NCBI GenBank assembly: GCA_003483885.1
Contig: DMXI01000144.1
Span: forward strand, 1-11,355
Direction: 5' to 3'
DNA: 11,355 bases
DNA from: Microscillaceae bacterium
GTDB lineage: Bacteria; Bacteroidota; Bacteroidia; Cytophagales; Microscillaceae
Each line of letters opens with the position of its first letter. The stretch's first letter is position 1. The translations under genes were made by a program, and so were the position numbers. The notes beneath the pieces are model-generated. The model was not told the DNA's origin. It did no database searches and was given only the letters and a program-made list of their open reading frames with translations. This document shows, in pieces, positions 1-7,348 of this stretch.

Positions 1-2
1 AC

Positions 3-1748
3 GACGAAGGCCCTATCAAAACTGGCTTGGTAACGCGTGGTTATCAACTACGAGGCAATGTAAGAAAGCTATTCAATAAGGGAAACAGCTCATTTACGGT
101 GTATACCCAGTTGATTGACGACAACGTGCAATTTTATTTGCCTTATCCATTGCAAAACGACAATGGTACCTTTAGCCGACCTACGGGCAACGATGGTAAA
201 ACGGTGTTTACTATGCTTACTGGTAACGCCACCGACTTCTCTTTTGATACTCCCAACGGCCGATTCGAATCACCCATTGAGAATGGGGTAATTACCAAAG
301 GTGGATATGTGATGGGGGATTTGCAACATAGTTTTGGCGAAGACTGGTTGCTACAGGCCAAGGTAAAAGCCGCCAATTATGATCACTGGTTTAATCTCTT
401 TTTGGACGGAGACGGCATACACAATGTGCCCGAAACTCAGGCAAACTATTTGACTGACAGAGGTTTGCAAACGGGTGCTTTTACTTATGCGGACAATGGT
501 GCTACTTTGGCAGCAAGTGATTTGGTGTTTGAAAACCGAGTACTAGATCGCCAAAGACCTATGCAAGAGCTGGCGGGAGAGTTTAACTTATCTAAAAAAA
601 TTAATACCGGGAGCTTAGAGCACAACATCACGGTAGGAACTTATTTGAGTTATACCCGAGCCGAAGATAACAACTGGATTTGGAATTTCTTGGGAGATTT
701 TAGTAACTCCCCTCGGATGGTACATTTGGTAGGGGTAGATACCAGTGGCAACAATGTCACTTATGCTACCAATGGTTTTATCCGAGGAAGCCAAACAGCC
801 AATCGTTATCACCAAAGTTCTAAATCGGCCATTTATTTAGCCGATGAAATCAGAGCCGATAAATTTACCTTGGATATTGGGGTACGTTGGGAAAGAGCCA
901 TTGGCTTTATCACGAGAGAAGTAGGTATTGGAACCAATAGTTTTGAGCGAGGTGAAGTAAGTGCTTCAGATTTTGCGGTGGTGTTGGCAGGTTTATACCG
1001 ACTAAACGAGCAAATTAACTTGTACGCCAATGCTTCTCGTGGGTATTTCTTTCCAGAATTGAGAGGGGTGAGATTTTTGACCCCAGGTACTCCCCAAAGT
1101 TATGAAACAGAAAAAATCAACCAAGCTGAAATTGGGGTAAAGTATGGCTCTAAAAAATTATCGGCTACAGTGGCTGGATTCTTTGTGGGCTTGAACGATC
1201 GCCGCAGCATCGACTTCATAAACGATGCCCAAGGTGGGGTAGTGGAGCAAGTCTTTAACCAAAGCACCCAAACCCTGGGAGTAGAAGGAACTGCTACTTA
1301 TCAGGTAATCAGTGGATTATCAGTAAATACCCAATTGACTTACCAAGAACATCAATTTACCAAAGTAGAAAACAATGCTGATTTGGAAGGTAACCGTTTG
1401 CGTCGTCAACCATTGTTTAAAGGCTCGCTTGGACTGGACTATAACAAAAACCGCATAGACTTTAATGCATCGGTTGTTTATTTGGGGCAACGCTACGCCA
1501 ACGATGCCAACACCGTACAACTAGACCCTTATAGTTTGGTAAGAGTAGGTGCTGGCTATACCTTCAATCTGGATAAACAAGGAGGCAAGCTACGATTAGG
1601 AGTGTCTATTTTCAATTTGTTGGATAGTGCTGGAGTGACCGAAGGTTCGCCCCGCCAAGGCAATACCCAGGTAGGAACCGCCAGCTTCTTTGTGGGCCGC
1701 CCTATTTTGCCACGCAGAATTGCTTTAAGAGCTTTGTTTGAGTTTTAA
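3..1748 (+). CDS. TonB-dependent outer-membrane receptor, C-terminal part (5' end outside window)
   Basis: The frame is open to the left edge, so the plug domain, signal peptide and true start lie outside; the TTG at 27 is an internal codon. The visible 581 residues look like the beta-barrel of a TonB-dependent receptor: alternating polar/hydrophobic strands, a block around 1020-1200 with YANASRGYFFPE, then a Glu-rich stretch and EIGVKYGSKKLS, and late-barrel strands ending FFVGRPILPRRIALRALFEF. The terminal Phe is the usual Omp85/BAM recognition residue. The receptor would import a ligand too large or scarce for porins, using TonB-ExbBD energy. The GRPILPRR-type ending recalls carbohydrate-type receptors more than siderophore receptors, but that is a weak guide. 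No SusD-like lipoprotein gene follows, so this is not a canonical SusCD pair. The next genes (glycosidase, symporter, glycerate kinase) suggest the ligand is a glycosyl-glycerate; this is inference. Confidence 0.9.
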   Translation, partial: DEGPIKTGLVTRGYQLRGNVRKLFNKGNSSFTVYTQLIDDNVQFYLPYPLQNDNGTFSRPTGNDGKTVFTMLTGNATDFSFDTPNGRFESPIENGVITKGGYVMGDLQHSFGEDWLLQAKVKAANYDHWFNLFLDGDGIHNVPETQANYLTDRGLQTGAFTYADNGATLAASDLVFENRVLDRQRPMQELAGEFNLSKKINTGSLEHNITVGTYLSYTRAEDNNWIWNFLGDFSNSPRMVHLVGVDTSGNNVTYATNGFIRGSQTANRYHQSSKSAIYLADEIRADKFTLDIGVRWERAIGFITREVGIGTNSFERGEVSASDFAVVLAGLYRLNEQINLYANASRGYFFPELRGVRFLTPGTPQSYETEKINQAEIGVKYGSKKLSATVAGFFVGLNDRRSIDFINDAQGGVVEQVFNQSTQTLGVEGTATYQVISGLSVNTQLTYQEHQFTKVENNADLEGNRLRRQPLFKGSLGLDYNKNRIDFNASVVYLGQRYANDANTVQLDPYSLVRVGAGYTFNLDKQGGKLRLGVSIFNLLDSAGVTEGSPRQGNTQVGTASFFVGRPILPRRIALRALFEF

Positions 1749-1771
1749 ACCTTTTGTTTAGGAGGTGACTT

Positions 1772-1804
1772 AGACCTGACAGGTTTTTAAAACCTGTCAG
1801 GTCT
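1772..1804. repeat. 33-nt near-perfect palindrome, probably a dispersed Bacteroidota intergenic repeat
   Basis: Two 16-nt arms (AGACCTGACAGGTTTT and its exact complement) flank a single T; imperfect pairing continues outward (1769-1771 with 1805-1807). It starts 23 nt after the receptor stop codon. As RNA it would form a very stable hairpin and could end or protect the receptor transcript, although no T-tract follows. From general knowledge, palindromes with a GACCTGACAGG/CCTGTCAGGTC core recur between genes in many Bacteroidota genomes, so a REP-like element is the favoured reading. A dimeric-regulator operator is the alternative. Confidence 0.7.
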
Positions 1805-1879
1805 GAGACACTAAAATATTTATGTACAGGGACAATTTCAAGTGTACCCAACCAGCAGATAGCGTTATGTGAGAAGCAT

Positions 1880-1909
1880 TGAGGGGAATAAAGTTTTCCC
1901 CTCATTTTT
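1880..1909 (+). terminator. Intrinsic-terminator-like hairpin just upstream of the glycosidase start
   Basis: A 9-bp perfect stem (TGAGGGGAA at 1880-1888 with TTCCCCTCA at 1896-1904), a 7-nt loop and five T residues (1905-1909) form a textbook Rho-independent terminator on the plus strand. It ends 11 nt before the ATG at 1921. A downstream promoter would have to overlap the hairpin, so it either terminates receptor transcripts or sits in the leader of the glycosidase operon as an attenuator. Confidence 0.65.
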
Positions 1910-1920
1910 ACTTGATATTT

Positions 1921-3240
1921 ATGAAAATAAACGAACTGGAATTAGTAGCTCAGGCAAAAGAAGTGTTGTATAGCAATGTACGTGATGGTTTCACGGTGCC
2001 TACTGCACGCTTGTATCCTTTTCAGTGGAACTGGGACTCTGGCTTTGTAAGCATTGGCTTTGCTAACTTTGACTTGGATGCGGCTATTTCGGAAATACAA
2101 TCTTTACTCAGTGGACAGTGGGCCAATGGCATGGTGCCACATATTATTTTTCATTCCGAAACCGAAAAAGATTACTTTCCCAATTGGGACTTTTGGGAAA
2201 CCAGCGTAAATCCTGGCGCTCCTGATCGCCCTAAAACCTCGGGGATTACTCAACCACCAGTATTGGGATTTGTACTGGAGCAGCTTTGGGAAAAGCATCC
2301 TGACAACCCACAAGTGGTAGAGTTTATCAAAGAGGCTTTCCCCAAGGTGGTAGCTTTTCATCAATTTTGGTACGAATACCGTGATCCCCATCAAGAGGGT
2401 TTGGTATTTATTTATCATCCTTGGGAGTCGGGGCGAGATAATTCTCCGCTTTGGGATGCACCCATGAACCGGATTGACCTGGAAAGTGCCAATTTGCCTC
2501 ATTATCAGCGACGCGACATTACCATTGCCGATGCCAGCGAACGCCCTACTAAATTGCAATATGATCAATACGTATATTTGTTACAGTTGGGCAAAAAGCA
2601 CGCGTATGAGGGCAAAGGTATTGCGGAAGAGTCTGAGTTTTTGATTCAAGATTGTATGATCAATGCCTTGCTGATTAGTTCTAATGAGAGTTTGATTAGA
2701 ATGGGCAAAAAGCTCAATTTGGAGGTGGCCAAGATTGAAGAATGGCAGCAGCAAAGCAAAAAAGCCTATGAAGATAAATTCTGGAGCGATACATTGGGCA
2801 CTTATACCGGATATGACCTGCGTCAACAAACCCAGCTTCCATACTGGGAAATTGGAGGAATGACCGCTTTATTTGCAGGGATTCCGTCTACCGAAAAAGC
2901 TCAGCAAATGGTGGGATATCTGCAAGCGTTGAATCAGCATGGGTATTTGGTAACCCCTAGCTTTGATGTGCACCATGAGTATTTCGATTCCAAAAGGTAT
3001 TGGCGGGGACCCATTTGGCCTCAAATGAATTGGTTGATTTATTTTGGCCTACAAAAGTACGGATATCCTCAAATGGCCGATATTGTAAAACAAGACTTGC
3101 TCGAACTGGTGAGTAGGTTTGGTTTTCACGAATATTTTGAGGCACAAAAACACTTGTTAGAAACTACCCACGGTGGATATGGGGGAACTCAGTTTTCGTG
3201 GACGGCTTCTTTAGTACTGGATTTAATACTAGCTACCTGA
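1921..3240 (+). CDS. GH63/MGH1-type glycoside hydrolase, probable mannosylglycerate or glucosylglycerate hydrolase
   Basis: 439 residues with no signal peptide, so probably cytoplasmic. The ATG at 1921 is chosen; the TTG 42 nt upstream would run the ORF through the terminator-like hairpin. The protein looks like a single (alpha/alpha)6 barrel of the clan containing GH63 and GH37. Visible motifs are Y32-x3-W36-x-W-D39 near the N-terminus, TQPP (110-113), HPWESGRDNSP with D173 as probable general acid, R208-x5-Y214, YWRGPIWPQMNW (360-371), FHEYF with E404 as probable general base, and a C-terminal GGxxxGGTQFSW (418-427). This set and its length fit bacterial mannosylglycerate hydrolases (EC 3.2.1.170) and glucosylglycerate hydrolases (EC 3.2.1.208) better than large glucosidase I. 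Hydrolysis would give mannose or glucose plus D-glycerate, and a glycerate kinase lies downstream. A trehalase-like or amylo-glucosidase role cannot be excluded. The symporter gene follows after 10 nt. Confidence 0.85.
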   Translation: MKINELELVAQAKEVLYSNVRDGFTVPTARLYPFQWNWDSGFVSIGFANFDLDAAISEIQSLLSGQWANGMVPHIIFHSETEKDYFPNWDFWETSVNPGAPDRPKTSGITQPPVLGFVLEQLWEKHPDNPQVVEFIKEAFPKVVAFHQFWYEYRDPHQEGLVFIYHPWESGRDNSPLWDAPMNRIDLESANLPHYQRRDITIADASERPTKLQYDQYVYLLQLGKKHAYEGKGIAEESEFLIQDCMINALLISSNESLIRMGKKLNLEVAKIEEWQQQSKKAYEDKFWSDTLGTYTGYDLRQQTQLPYWEIGGMTALFAGIPSTEKAQQMVGYLQALNQHGYLVTPSFDVHHEYFDSKRYWRGPIWPQMNWLIYFGLQKYGYPQMADIVKQDLLELVSRFGFHEYFEAQKHLLETTHGGYGGTQFSWTASLVLDLILAT

Positions 3241-3250
3241 TATTGCAGAC

Positions 3251-4915
3251 ATGAATTACTTAGACTATGTCATTGTTGTAGTGTACATCCTGGTGTTTTT
3301 GGGGATTGGTTATTTTTTCAAGAATAACAAAGACTCCAAAGACTACTTTTTAGGAGGGAATTCGCTGGGTTGGTTTCCATTGAGCTTATCTACGATGGCT
3401 ACCCAGCTTTCGGCCATTAGTTTTATTTCGGCTCCAGCTTTTGTGGGTTTGAAAATGAATGGCGGGATGAAATGGCTCACTTTTGAACTGGCGGTGCCCA
3501 TAGCCATGGTGGGCATTATGCTGCTGATTATCCCTCCGATATTTCGTTCAGGGGTGGTAAGCATTTATGAATATGTAGAAAAAAAATATGACTACACCAC
3601 TCGCTTGATTTTGAGTGTGGTTTTTCAGATTAGCCGAGCGTTGGGTACGGGAGTGATGGTATATACCATTGCTTTTATTCTACAGGCAGTATTGAACATT
3701 GATTTCATTTATACCATTCTCATTATCAGTGTTATTACCATTGTATATTCCTGGCAAGGAGGGATGAAAGCTGTGGTATGGGGCGATGCCATTCAAATGA
3801 TTATTCTCTTTTTGGGGTTGATTATTTGCCTGATTTATGGTTGGCAGCAGCTACAGGCCAACGGTGGCTTTACCAGTAGCTTTGATCCCGAACGTTTGAA
3901 AGTGCTAGACTTTAACTGGGGCTTAGGCAAGGATGAAGAATATGGCGTAGTGCCAATGATTGTAGGCGGGTTGTTTTTGTATATGTCGTATTATGGCTGT
4001 GACCAAACCCAAGCCCAGCGCCTGCTATCGGCCAAAAATGAAAATACCATTCGTAAGCTATTGATGGCCAACGGCTTGCTAAGATTTGGCGTAGTGCTGG
4101 TGTATTGTACCATGGGGCTGATTATTGGTGGATTGGCTTTGTCTAGCCCGGAGTTTATGGGGATGATCCAAAAAATTACCCAAATTCACTTTCCTCAGGA
4201 ATATGCCAAAAGTGGGGTAAAGCCCGACCTCATGATGCCCGTATTTATTCTGCGCTATTTGCCGCATGGTATGATTGGTATTTTGATGACGGGTATCTTA
4301 TCTGCTACGATGTCTTCGCTCAGCTCTACTGTCAATTCGCTCTCAGCCGTGACGGTAGAAGACTTTTTTAACCGTGGAAAAAACAAACTAAGCAATCGGC
4401 GCTATATGCAAATATCCCGTTTATCAGTTGTATTTTGGGGAGGAGTTTGCATTGGCGCTGCTTTTTTGTTTGGAGGGAGTGATAGTCCAGTGATAGAAAT
4501 CATCAATGCCATTGGGTCGGTTTTTTATGGGCCAGTGCTGGCTACTTTTGTGTTGGCTATATTTTCTAAAAAAGTCAACCGTCACGGAATCAAAGTAGGG
4601 ATCATAGGCGCAGTGTTGATTAACTTGCTGTTTTCCAAGACAATGCAGGATATGTTAGGGTTTAACCTGGGCATTCATATTTTTTGGATCTGGCTCAACT
4701 TTACCGGTTTTGTATTGACGGTGTCATTGGCTTACTTGGTGAGTTGGCTAAAGCCCGATGTATTGGCCTCATCTGCCGAAAGTGCCCCCGAAGTGATTAT
4801 TCATTTTAAACTAAAGAGCTTATGGACCAAAGAGCCACTGATATTGATGGGTTTCTTTGTGTTGATATTGGTGATTAGTTATTTCATTCCTGATATTTTT
4901 AGACAATTATTTTAA
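3251..4915 (+). CDS. Sodium:solute symporter family (SSS) transporter
   Basis: 554 residues, very hydrophobic, with about 13-14 predicted transmembrane segments, the first at residues 5-23. SSS features are the KDYFLGGNSLGWFPLSLSTMATQLSAISFISAP block (31-62; TM2 region with the Ser/Thr-rich Na+ site), YSWQGGMKAVVWGDAIQ (166-182), a DQTQAQRLLSAKN loop (251-263), and the family signature LSATMSSLSSTVNSLS (350-365), whose serines coordinate Na+ in vSGLT-like proteins. It would carry a small organic solute across the inner membrane with Na+. The 10-nt spacing to the glycosidase implies one transcript, so the cargo is probably the glycosidase's substrate (mannosyl- or glucosylglycerate) or a product such as glycerate. 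Substrate cannot be read from the sequence; sugar, sialic acid and inositol transporters belong to the same family. The C-terminus ends with one more hydrophobic segment (about 528-546). Confidence 0.92.
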   Translation: MNYLDYVIVVVYILVFLGIGYFFKNNKDSKDYFLGGNSLGWFPLSLSTMATQLSAISFISAPAFVGLKMNGGMKWLTFELAVPIAMVGIMLLIIPPIFRSGVVSIYEYVEKKYDYTTRLILSVVFQISRALGTGVMVYTIAFILQAVLNIDFIYTILIISVITIVYSWQGGMKAVVWGDAIQMIILFLGLIICLIYGWQQLQANGGFTSSFDPERLKVLDFNWGLGKDEEYGVVPMIVGGLFLYMSYYGCDQTQAQRLLSAKNENTIRKLLMANGLLRFGVVLVYCTMGLIIGGLALSSPEFMGMIQKITQIHFPQEYAKSGVKPDLMMPVFILRYLPHGMIGILMTGILSATMSSLSSTVNSLSAVTVEDFFNRGKNKLSNRRYMQISRLSVVFWGGVCIGAAFLFGGSDSPVIEIINAIGSVFYGPVLATFVLAIFSKKVNRHGIKVGIIGAVLINLLFSKTMQDMLGFNLGIHIFWIWLNFTGFVLTVSLAYLVSWLKPDVLASSAESAPEVIIHFKLKSLWTKEPLILMGFFVLILVISYFIPDIFRQLF

Positions 4916-5135
4916 TTTTTCTATTGTTGCATTGTTACGCTGCGCTTATTGTTCTATTGTTAAATTGTTCCGCCTTCAGCTTATGGTTAAATGGTTTCGC
5001 GATGCGCAGCAAAACTATGGACTATCGACCGTCGACTGTGGACTAACTACCGCTTCGCGCCATTTTTCACTTTTAGTTTTTCACTTAATAAGCTATGGAC
5101 TAAAAAACTACGAACTCCCAACTACCCACTAAAAA
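4916..5135. repeat. Low-complexity repeat spacer between symporter and glycerate kinase
   Basis: This 220-nt gap is made of short degenerate repeats. A 16-nt unit occurs three times: CTATTGTTGCATTGTT (4921-4936), CTATTGTTAAATTGTT (4954-4969) and TTATGGTTAAATGGTT (4981-4996), each followed by a variable GC-rich stretch such as CGCTGCGC. The second half shifts to a GACTATCGACC / GACTGTGGACTAACTAC pattern (about 5010-5050) and a related CTATGGACTAAAAAACTAC (5093-5111). The 66-codon frame across it (4932-5132) has no protein-like character. Similar decayed microsatellite-like spacers are, from general knowledge, common in Bacteroidota. No clear promoter or terminator is visible inside. Confidence 0.7.
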
Positions 5136-6269
5136 ATGCATAAAAAAGCCCTAAACATACTCATTGCGCCCGATAAATTTAAAGGTTCGTTGGGAGCGGT
5201 GGCTGTGGCCGAAGCCATTGCCCGAGGCATGCACAAACAGCATAGGGCACACCACATTGTGAGACAACCCATGGCTGATGGGGGAGATGGTTCCATCGAT
5301 TTATTGGCTCAACTAGGACAACTCACCCAACATACCACTCAGGTAAATGACCCCCTATTTCGCCCGATAGAGGCAGTGTATTATACCCAAGACGATACTG
5401 CATTTATAGAAATGGCCAAAGCCTCAGGGCTTGCTTTGCTTGCGAAGCAGGAACGTAATTGCCTGAATACGACTTCACTGGGTACGGGGGAGTTGATTTT
5501 GGACGCGATTCGTCAAGGATTTCGCAAGATTAATTTGTTTATAGGAGGAAGTGCCACCAACGATGCTGCCATAGGTATTGCTCAAGCTTTGGGTTACCAG
5601 TTTTTAGACCAAGACCAACAAGTGTTGGCACCCATTGGGGGCAACCTGGAGCGTATCGCGAGTCTGAAAAAAAATGAGGAAAGTCCAGATATTGATGAGG
5701 TGAAATTTCAAGTGGTGTGCGATGTAAATAATCCATTTTTTGGAGAAAGTGGAGCCGCGCATGTATACGCACCACAAAAAGGAGCCAATGCCGCTGAGGT
5801 AGCACAACTAGACCAAGGATTGAGAAATATCCATGAGGTTTTTAGAGCGGCGGGTTTACCCAATATACAGGACTTGCCGGGTGCGGGAGCAGCAGGAGGC
5901 ATTGGGGGAGGAATGGTGGCTATGTTTGGAGCCAGGTTAGTATCGGGCATCGATTTGTTTATAGATTGGTTTGGACTGGAAGCCAAAGTACAGCAAGCCG
6001 ATGTGGTGATTACGGGCGAAGGCCAACTGGATGAACAATCAGTGCAAGGAAAGGTGATAGGAGGGGTGGCACAGTTGTGCAAAAAACACCAAAAACCGCT
6101 GATAGTGGTGTGTGGGCAAAATACATTGTCGGCAGCGGCGCGCCAACGGGCACAAATTCGGGAGGTTAAGGCCATTATGGAATACGCACCATCGGTAGAA
6201 GAGGCCATGGGGCGAGCTGCGGAGTTTTTGGAAACAATAGGTGAGGCAATTGAGGTGAATGTTGAATAG
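5136..6269 (+). CDS. glxK: Glycerate kinase, GlxK/GarK family
   Basis: 377 residues, normal length for the glycerate kinase type 1 family (PF02595). The ATG at 5136 begins the expected NILIAPDKFKGSL opening (residues 7-19). Further family blocks are MADGGDGS (46-53), SLGTGELI (114-121), the FIGGSATNDAAIGIAQALGY phosphate/active-site block (135-154), CDVNNPFFG with YAPQKGA (195-217), PGAGAAGGIGGGM (248-260) and ADVVITGEGQLDEQSVQGKV (288-307). No key block is missing. The enzyme phosphorylates D-glycerate with ATP; bacterial GlxK/GarK members usually make 2-phosphoglycerate (EC 2.7.1.165), feeding enolase directly. Its position behind the GH63-type hydrolase and symporter suggests it salvages glycerate released from a glycosyl-glycerate rather than from glyoxylate or galactarate, for which no genes are seen here. 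The 220-nt spacer leaves open whether it is in the same transcript. Confidence 0.95.
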   Translation: MHKKALNILIAPDKFKGSLGAVAVAEAIARGMHKQHRAHHIVRQPMADGGDGSIDLLAQLGQLTQHTTQVNDPLFRPIEAVYYTQDDTAFIEMAKASGLALLAKQERNCLNTTSLGTGELILDAIRQGFRKINLFIGGSATNDAAIGIAQALGYQFLDQDQQVLAPIGGNLERIASLKKNEESPDIDEVKFQVVCDVNNPFFGESGAAHVYAPQKGANAAEVAQLDQGLRNIHEVFRAAGLPNIQDLPGAGAAGGIGGGMVAMFGARLVSGIDLFIDWFGLEAKVQQADVVITGEGQLDEQSVQGKVIGGVAQLCKKHQKPLIVVCGQNTLSAAARQRAQIREVKAIMEYAPSVEEAMGRAAEFLETIGEAIEVNVE

Positions 6270-6362
6270 CGATCAAGGAATTTCGAATCACGAAGACGAT
6301 AAAGTCTGGAATGGTTGAAGAAGTATGATTGATGGATTTACATCACGGTTTCATATTTGCGG

Positions 6363-6408
6363 TCTAGTGTTAAACAGCAATTGGAAGATTCCAAAATCGA
6401 GCACTAGA
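6363..6408. promoter_or_regulatory. Nested inverted repeats in the leader of the LRR gene
   Basis: An outer 7-bp dyad, TCTAGTG (6363-6369) and CACTAGA (6402-6408), encloses a second perfect dyad, TTGGAA (6381-6386) and TTCCAA (6389-6394). The whole ends 9 nt before the ATG at 6418. It could fold in mRNA near the start codon or be a protein-binding site. The 2-nt inner loop is too tight for RNA unless the closing pair opens, which slightly favours a DNA site. Function is unknown. Confidence 0.35.
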
Positions 6409-6417
6409 AAGAAAACA

Positions 6418-7008
6418 ATGGATGACTTACTACTCAAAGAAAAATTAATGCGATTATTGCGTTCAGCCGATGAAACAAACGTAGCATTGGGGTTTGAGAT
6501 TGCCAAGGGACATCCTTTGATTGATCTGGAAGCATTCAAGAGGAGCTATTTGCCACTTTGGAAGCACTTGATGGGGGAAAATATAAGCACGGTAGAACCG
6601 GTGCATATGGCAGCCCTCAATCAACCCACGCTGGATTTGAGCCACAAAGATATTACCTATGTGCCTCCAGAAATTGGGATATTGACCAATCTGCGAAAAC
6701 TGCAATTGTTTGTGAACAAGGTGTCGGTGTTGCCCAAAGAAATAGCCCACCTCAAAAAACTGTACTGGTTGGGATTGGCTGGTAACAAAATGAAGGATTT
6801 TAAAGCGGTAGCCTCCATACCCAATCTGGAGTGGTTGAGTTTTGCAGGGAATAGTTTGTTGCAGTTGCCACCAGAAATTGAAAACCTGAAGCAGTTAAAA
6901 GAATTTAATTTGAGGTATAATCCTATATATCCCAAAGAACAAGCACAAATTCAGGGGTGGTTGCCCAATTGTGTGGTGCATTTTAGTGAATTTGAGGAAA
7001 GTAAATAG
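6418..7008 (+). CDS. Leucine-rich-repeat protein
   Basis: 196 residues from the ATG at 6418. The frame stays open to 6325, but the extra 31 residues are not protein-like and cover the inverted repeats, so the internal ATG is preferred. The N-terminal helical part (1-60; LLLKEKLMRLLRSADETNVALGFEIAKG) resembles the leader region of many LRR proteins in Cytophagales. Residues 70-172 form about four LRRs of roughly 23 residues: LDLSHKDITYVPPEIG, LRKLQLFVNKVSVLPKEIA, LYWLGLAGNKMKDF, LEWLSFAGNSLLQLPPEI, then LKEFNLRYNPI. No signal peptide, transmembrane helix or enzymatic domain is seen, so it is probably a small cytoplasmic protein-interaction scaffold. The 148-nt gap from the glycerate kinase and absence of pathway logic suggest it is not part of the upstream locus. 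Confidence 0.85.
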   Translation: MDDLLLKEKLMRLLRSADETNVALGFEIAKGHPLIDLEAFKRSYLPLWKHLMGENISTVEPVHMAALNQPTLDLSHKDITYVPPEIGILTNLRKLQLFVNKVSVLPKEIAHLKKLYWLGLAGNKMKDFKAVASIPNLEWLSFAGNSLLQLPPEIENLKQLKEFNLRYNPIYPKEQAQIQGWLPNCVVHFSEFEESK

Positions 7009-7073
7009 AGGAAAGAGGAGGGCAAAAAAAAAGAAGCCGCGTTGACTTCTGGACAATACTCAAAAAAACTAAA

Positions 7074-7103
7074 ACAAACACTGCCCAACGGGCGAGTGTT
7101 TGT
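7074..7103 (-). terminator. Intrinsic terminator of KTSC copy 1
   Basis: Arms ACAAACACT (7074-7082) and AGTGTTTGT (7095-7103) plus GCCC (7083-7086) and GGGC (7090-7093) make a 13-bp stem with one bulged G (7094) and an AAC loop. Read on the minus strand the hairpin is followed by TTTTAGTTTTTTT (7074 down to 7062), so it ends transcripts of the minus-strand KTSC gene. On the plus strand there is no T-tract, but the hairpin may still block LRR-gene transcripts. Confidence 0.75.
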
Positions 7104-7117
7104 CCTATTATCACAAT

Positions 7118-7348
7118 TTAATCCCGCACTTTTTTGTAACGCTCTTGTTTTCTGTTGCGAATATTTCCATTGAAAAATAGGCCCACAGATTTTGAGTTTT
7201 GCAGGTTCATATATTCTTGCTCCGAAACATCGGTGTATTCGTAGATTCCACCTCGGCAGAAGACCACTTCGAGCACCTCAGTATATGGGTCATAAGCAGT
7301 GGAAGTAATGAGTGAAGAATCAGTGTGGGTACGTTTAAACTTTGTCAT
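7118..7348 (-). CDS. KTSC-domain protein, copy 1
   Basis: 76 residues, nearly all one KTSC domain (PF13619): SSLITSTAYDPYTEVLEVVF (11-30), the central YxY motif as Y36-E-Y38 within GGIYEYTDV, and SKSVGLFFNGNIRNR (52-66), followed by a basic tail RKQERYKKVRD. The domain is named for its occurrence at the C-terminus of some lysyl-tRNA synthetases and also exists, as here, as a stand-alone small protein; RNA binding has been suggested, not shown. The basic tail would fit that. It differs from copy 2 only at residue 7 (Thr here, Ala there). Transcription is opposite to the LRR gene. The leader is AT-rich and I see no clean TAnnTTTG box, so the promoter is not assigned. Confidence 0.85.
   Translation of the reverse strand: MTKFKRTHTDSSLITSTAYDPYTEVLEVVFCRGGIYEYTDVSEQEYMNLQNSKSVGLFFNGNIRNRKQERYKKVRD

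Noticed and set aside
27..1748. Treating TTG at 27 as the start of the receptor gene
   Set aside because: The frame is open through the left edge and the protein is already in the barrel, so the gene is cut by the window.
1879..1920. Upstream TTG extension of the hydrolase (14 extra residues)
   Set aside because: It would run through the terminator-like hairpin and is not protein-like; ATG at 1921 gives a normal N-terminus.
4932..5132. 66-codon frame between symporter and glycerate kinase
   Set aside because: It is translated from low-complexity repeats with no protein character.
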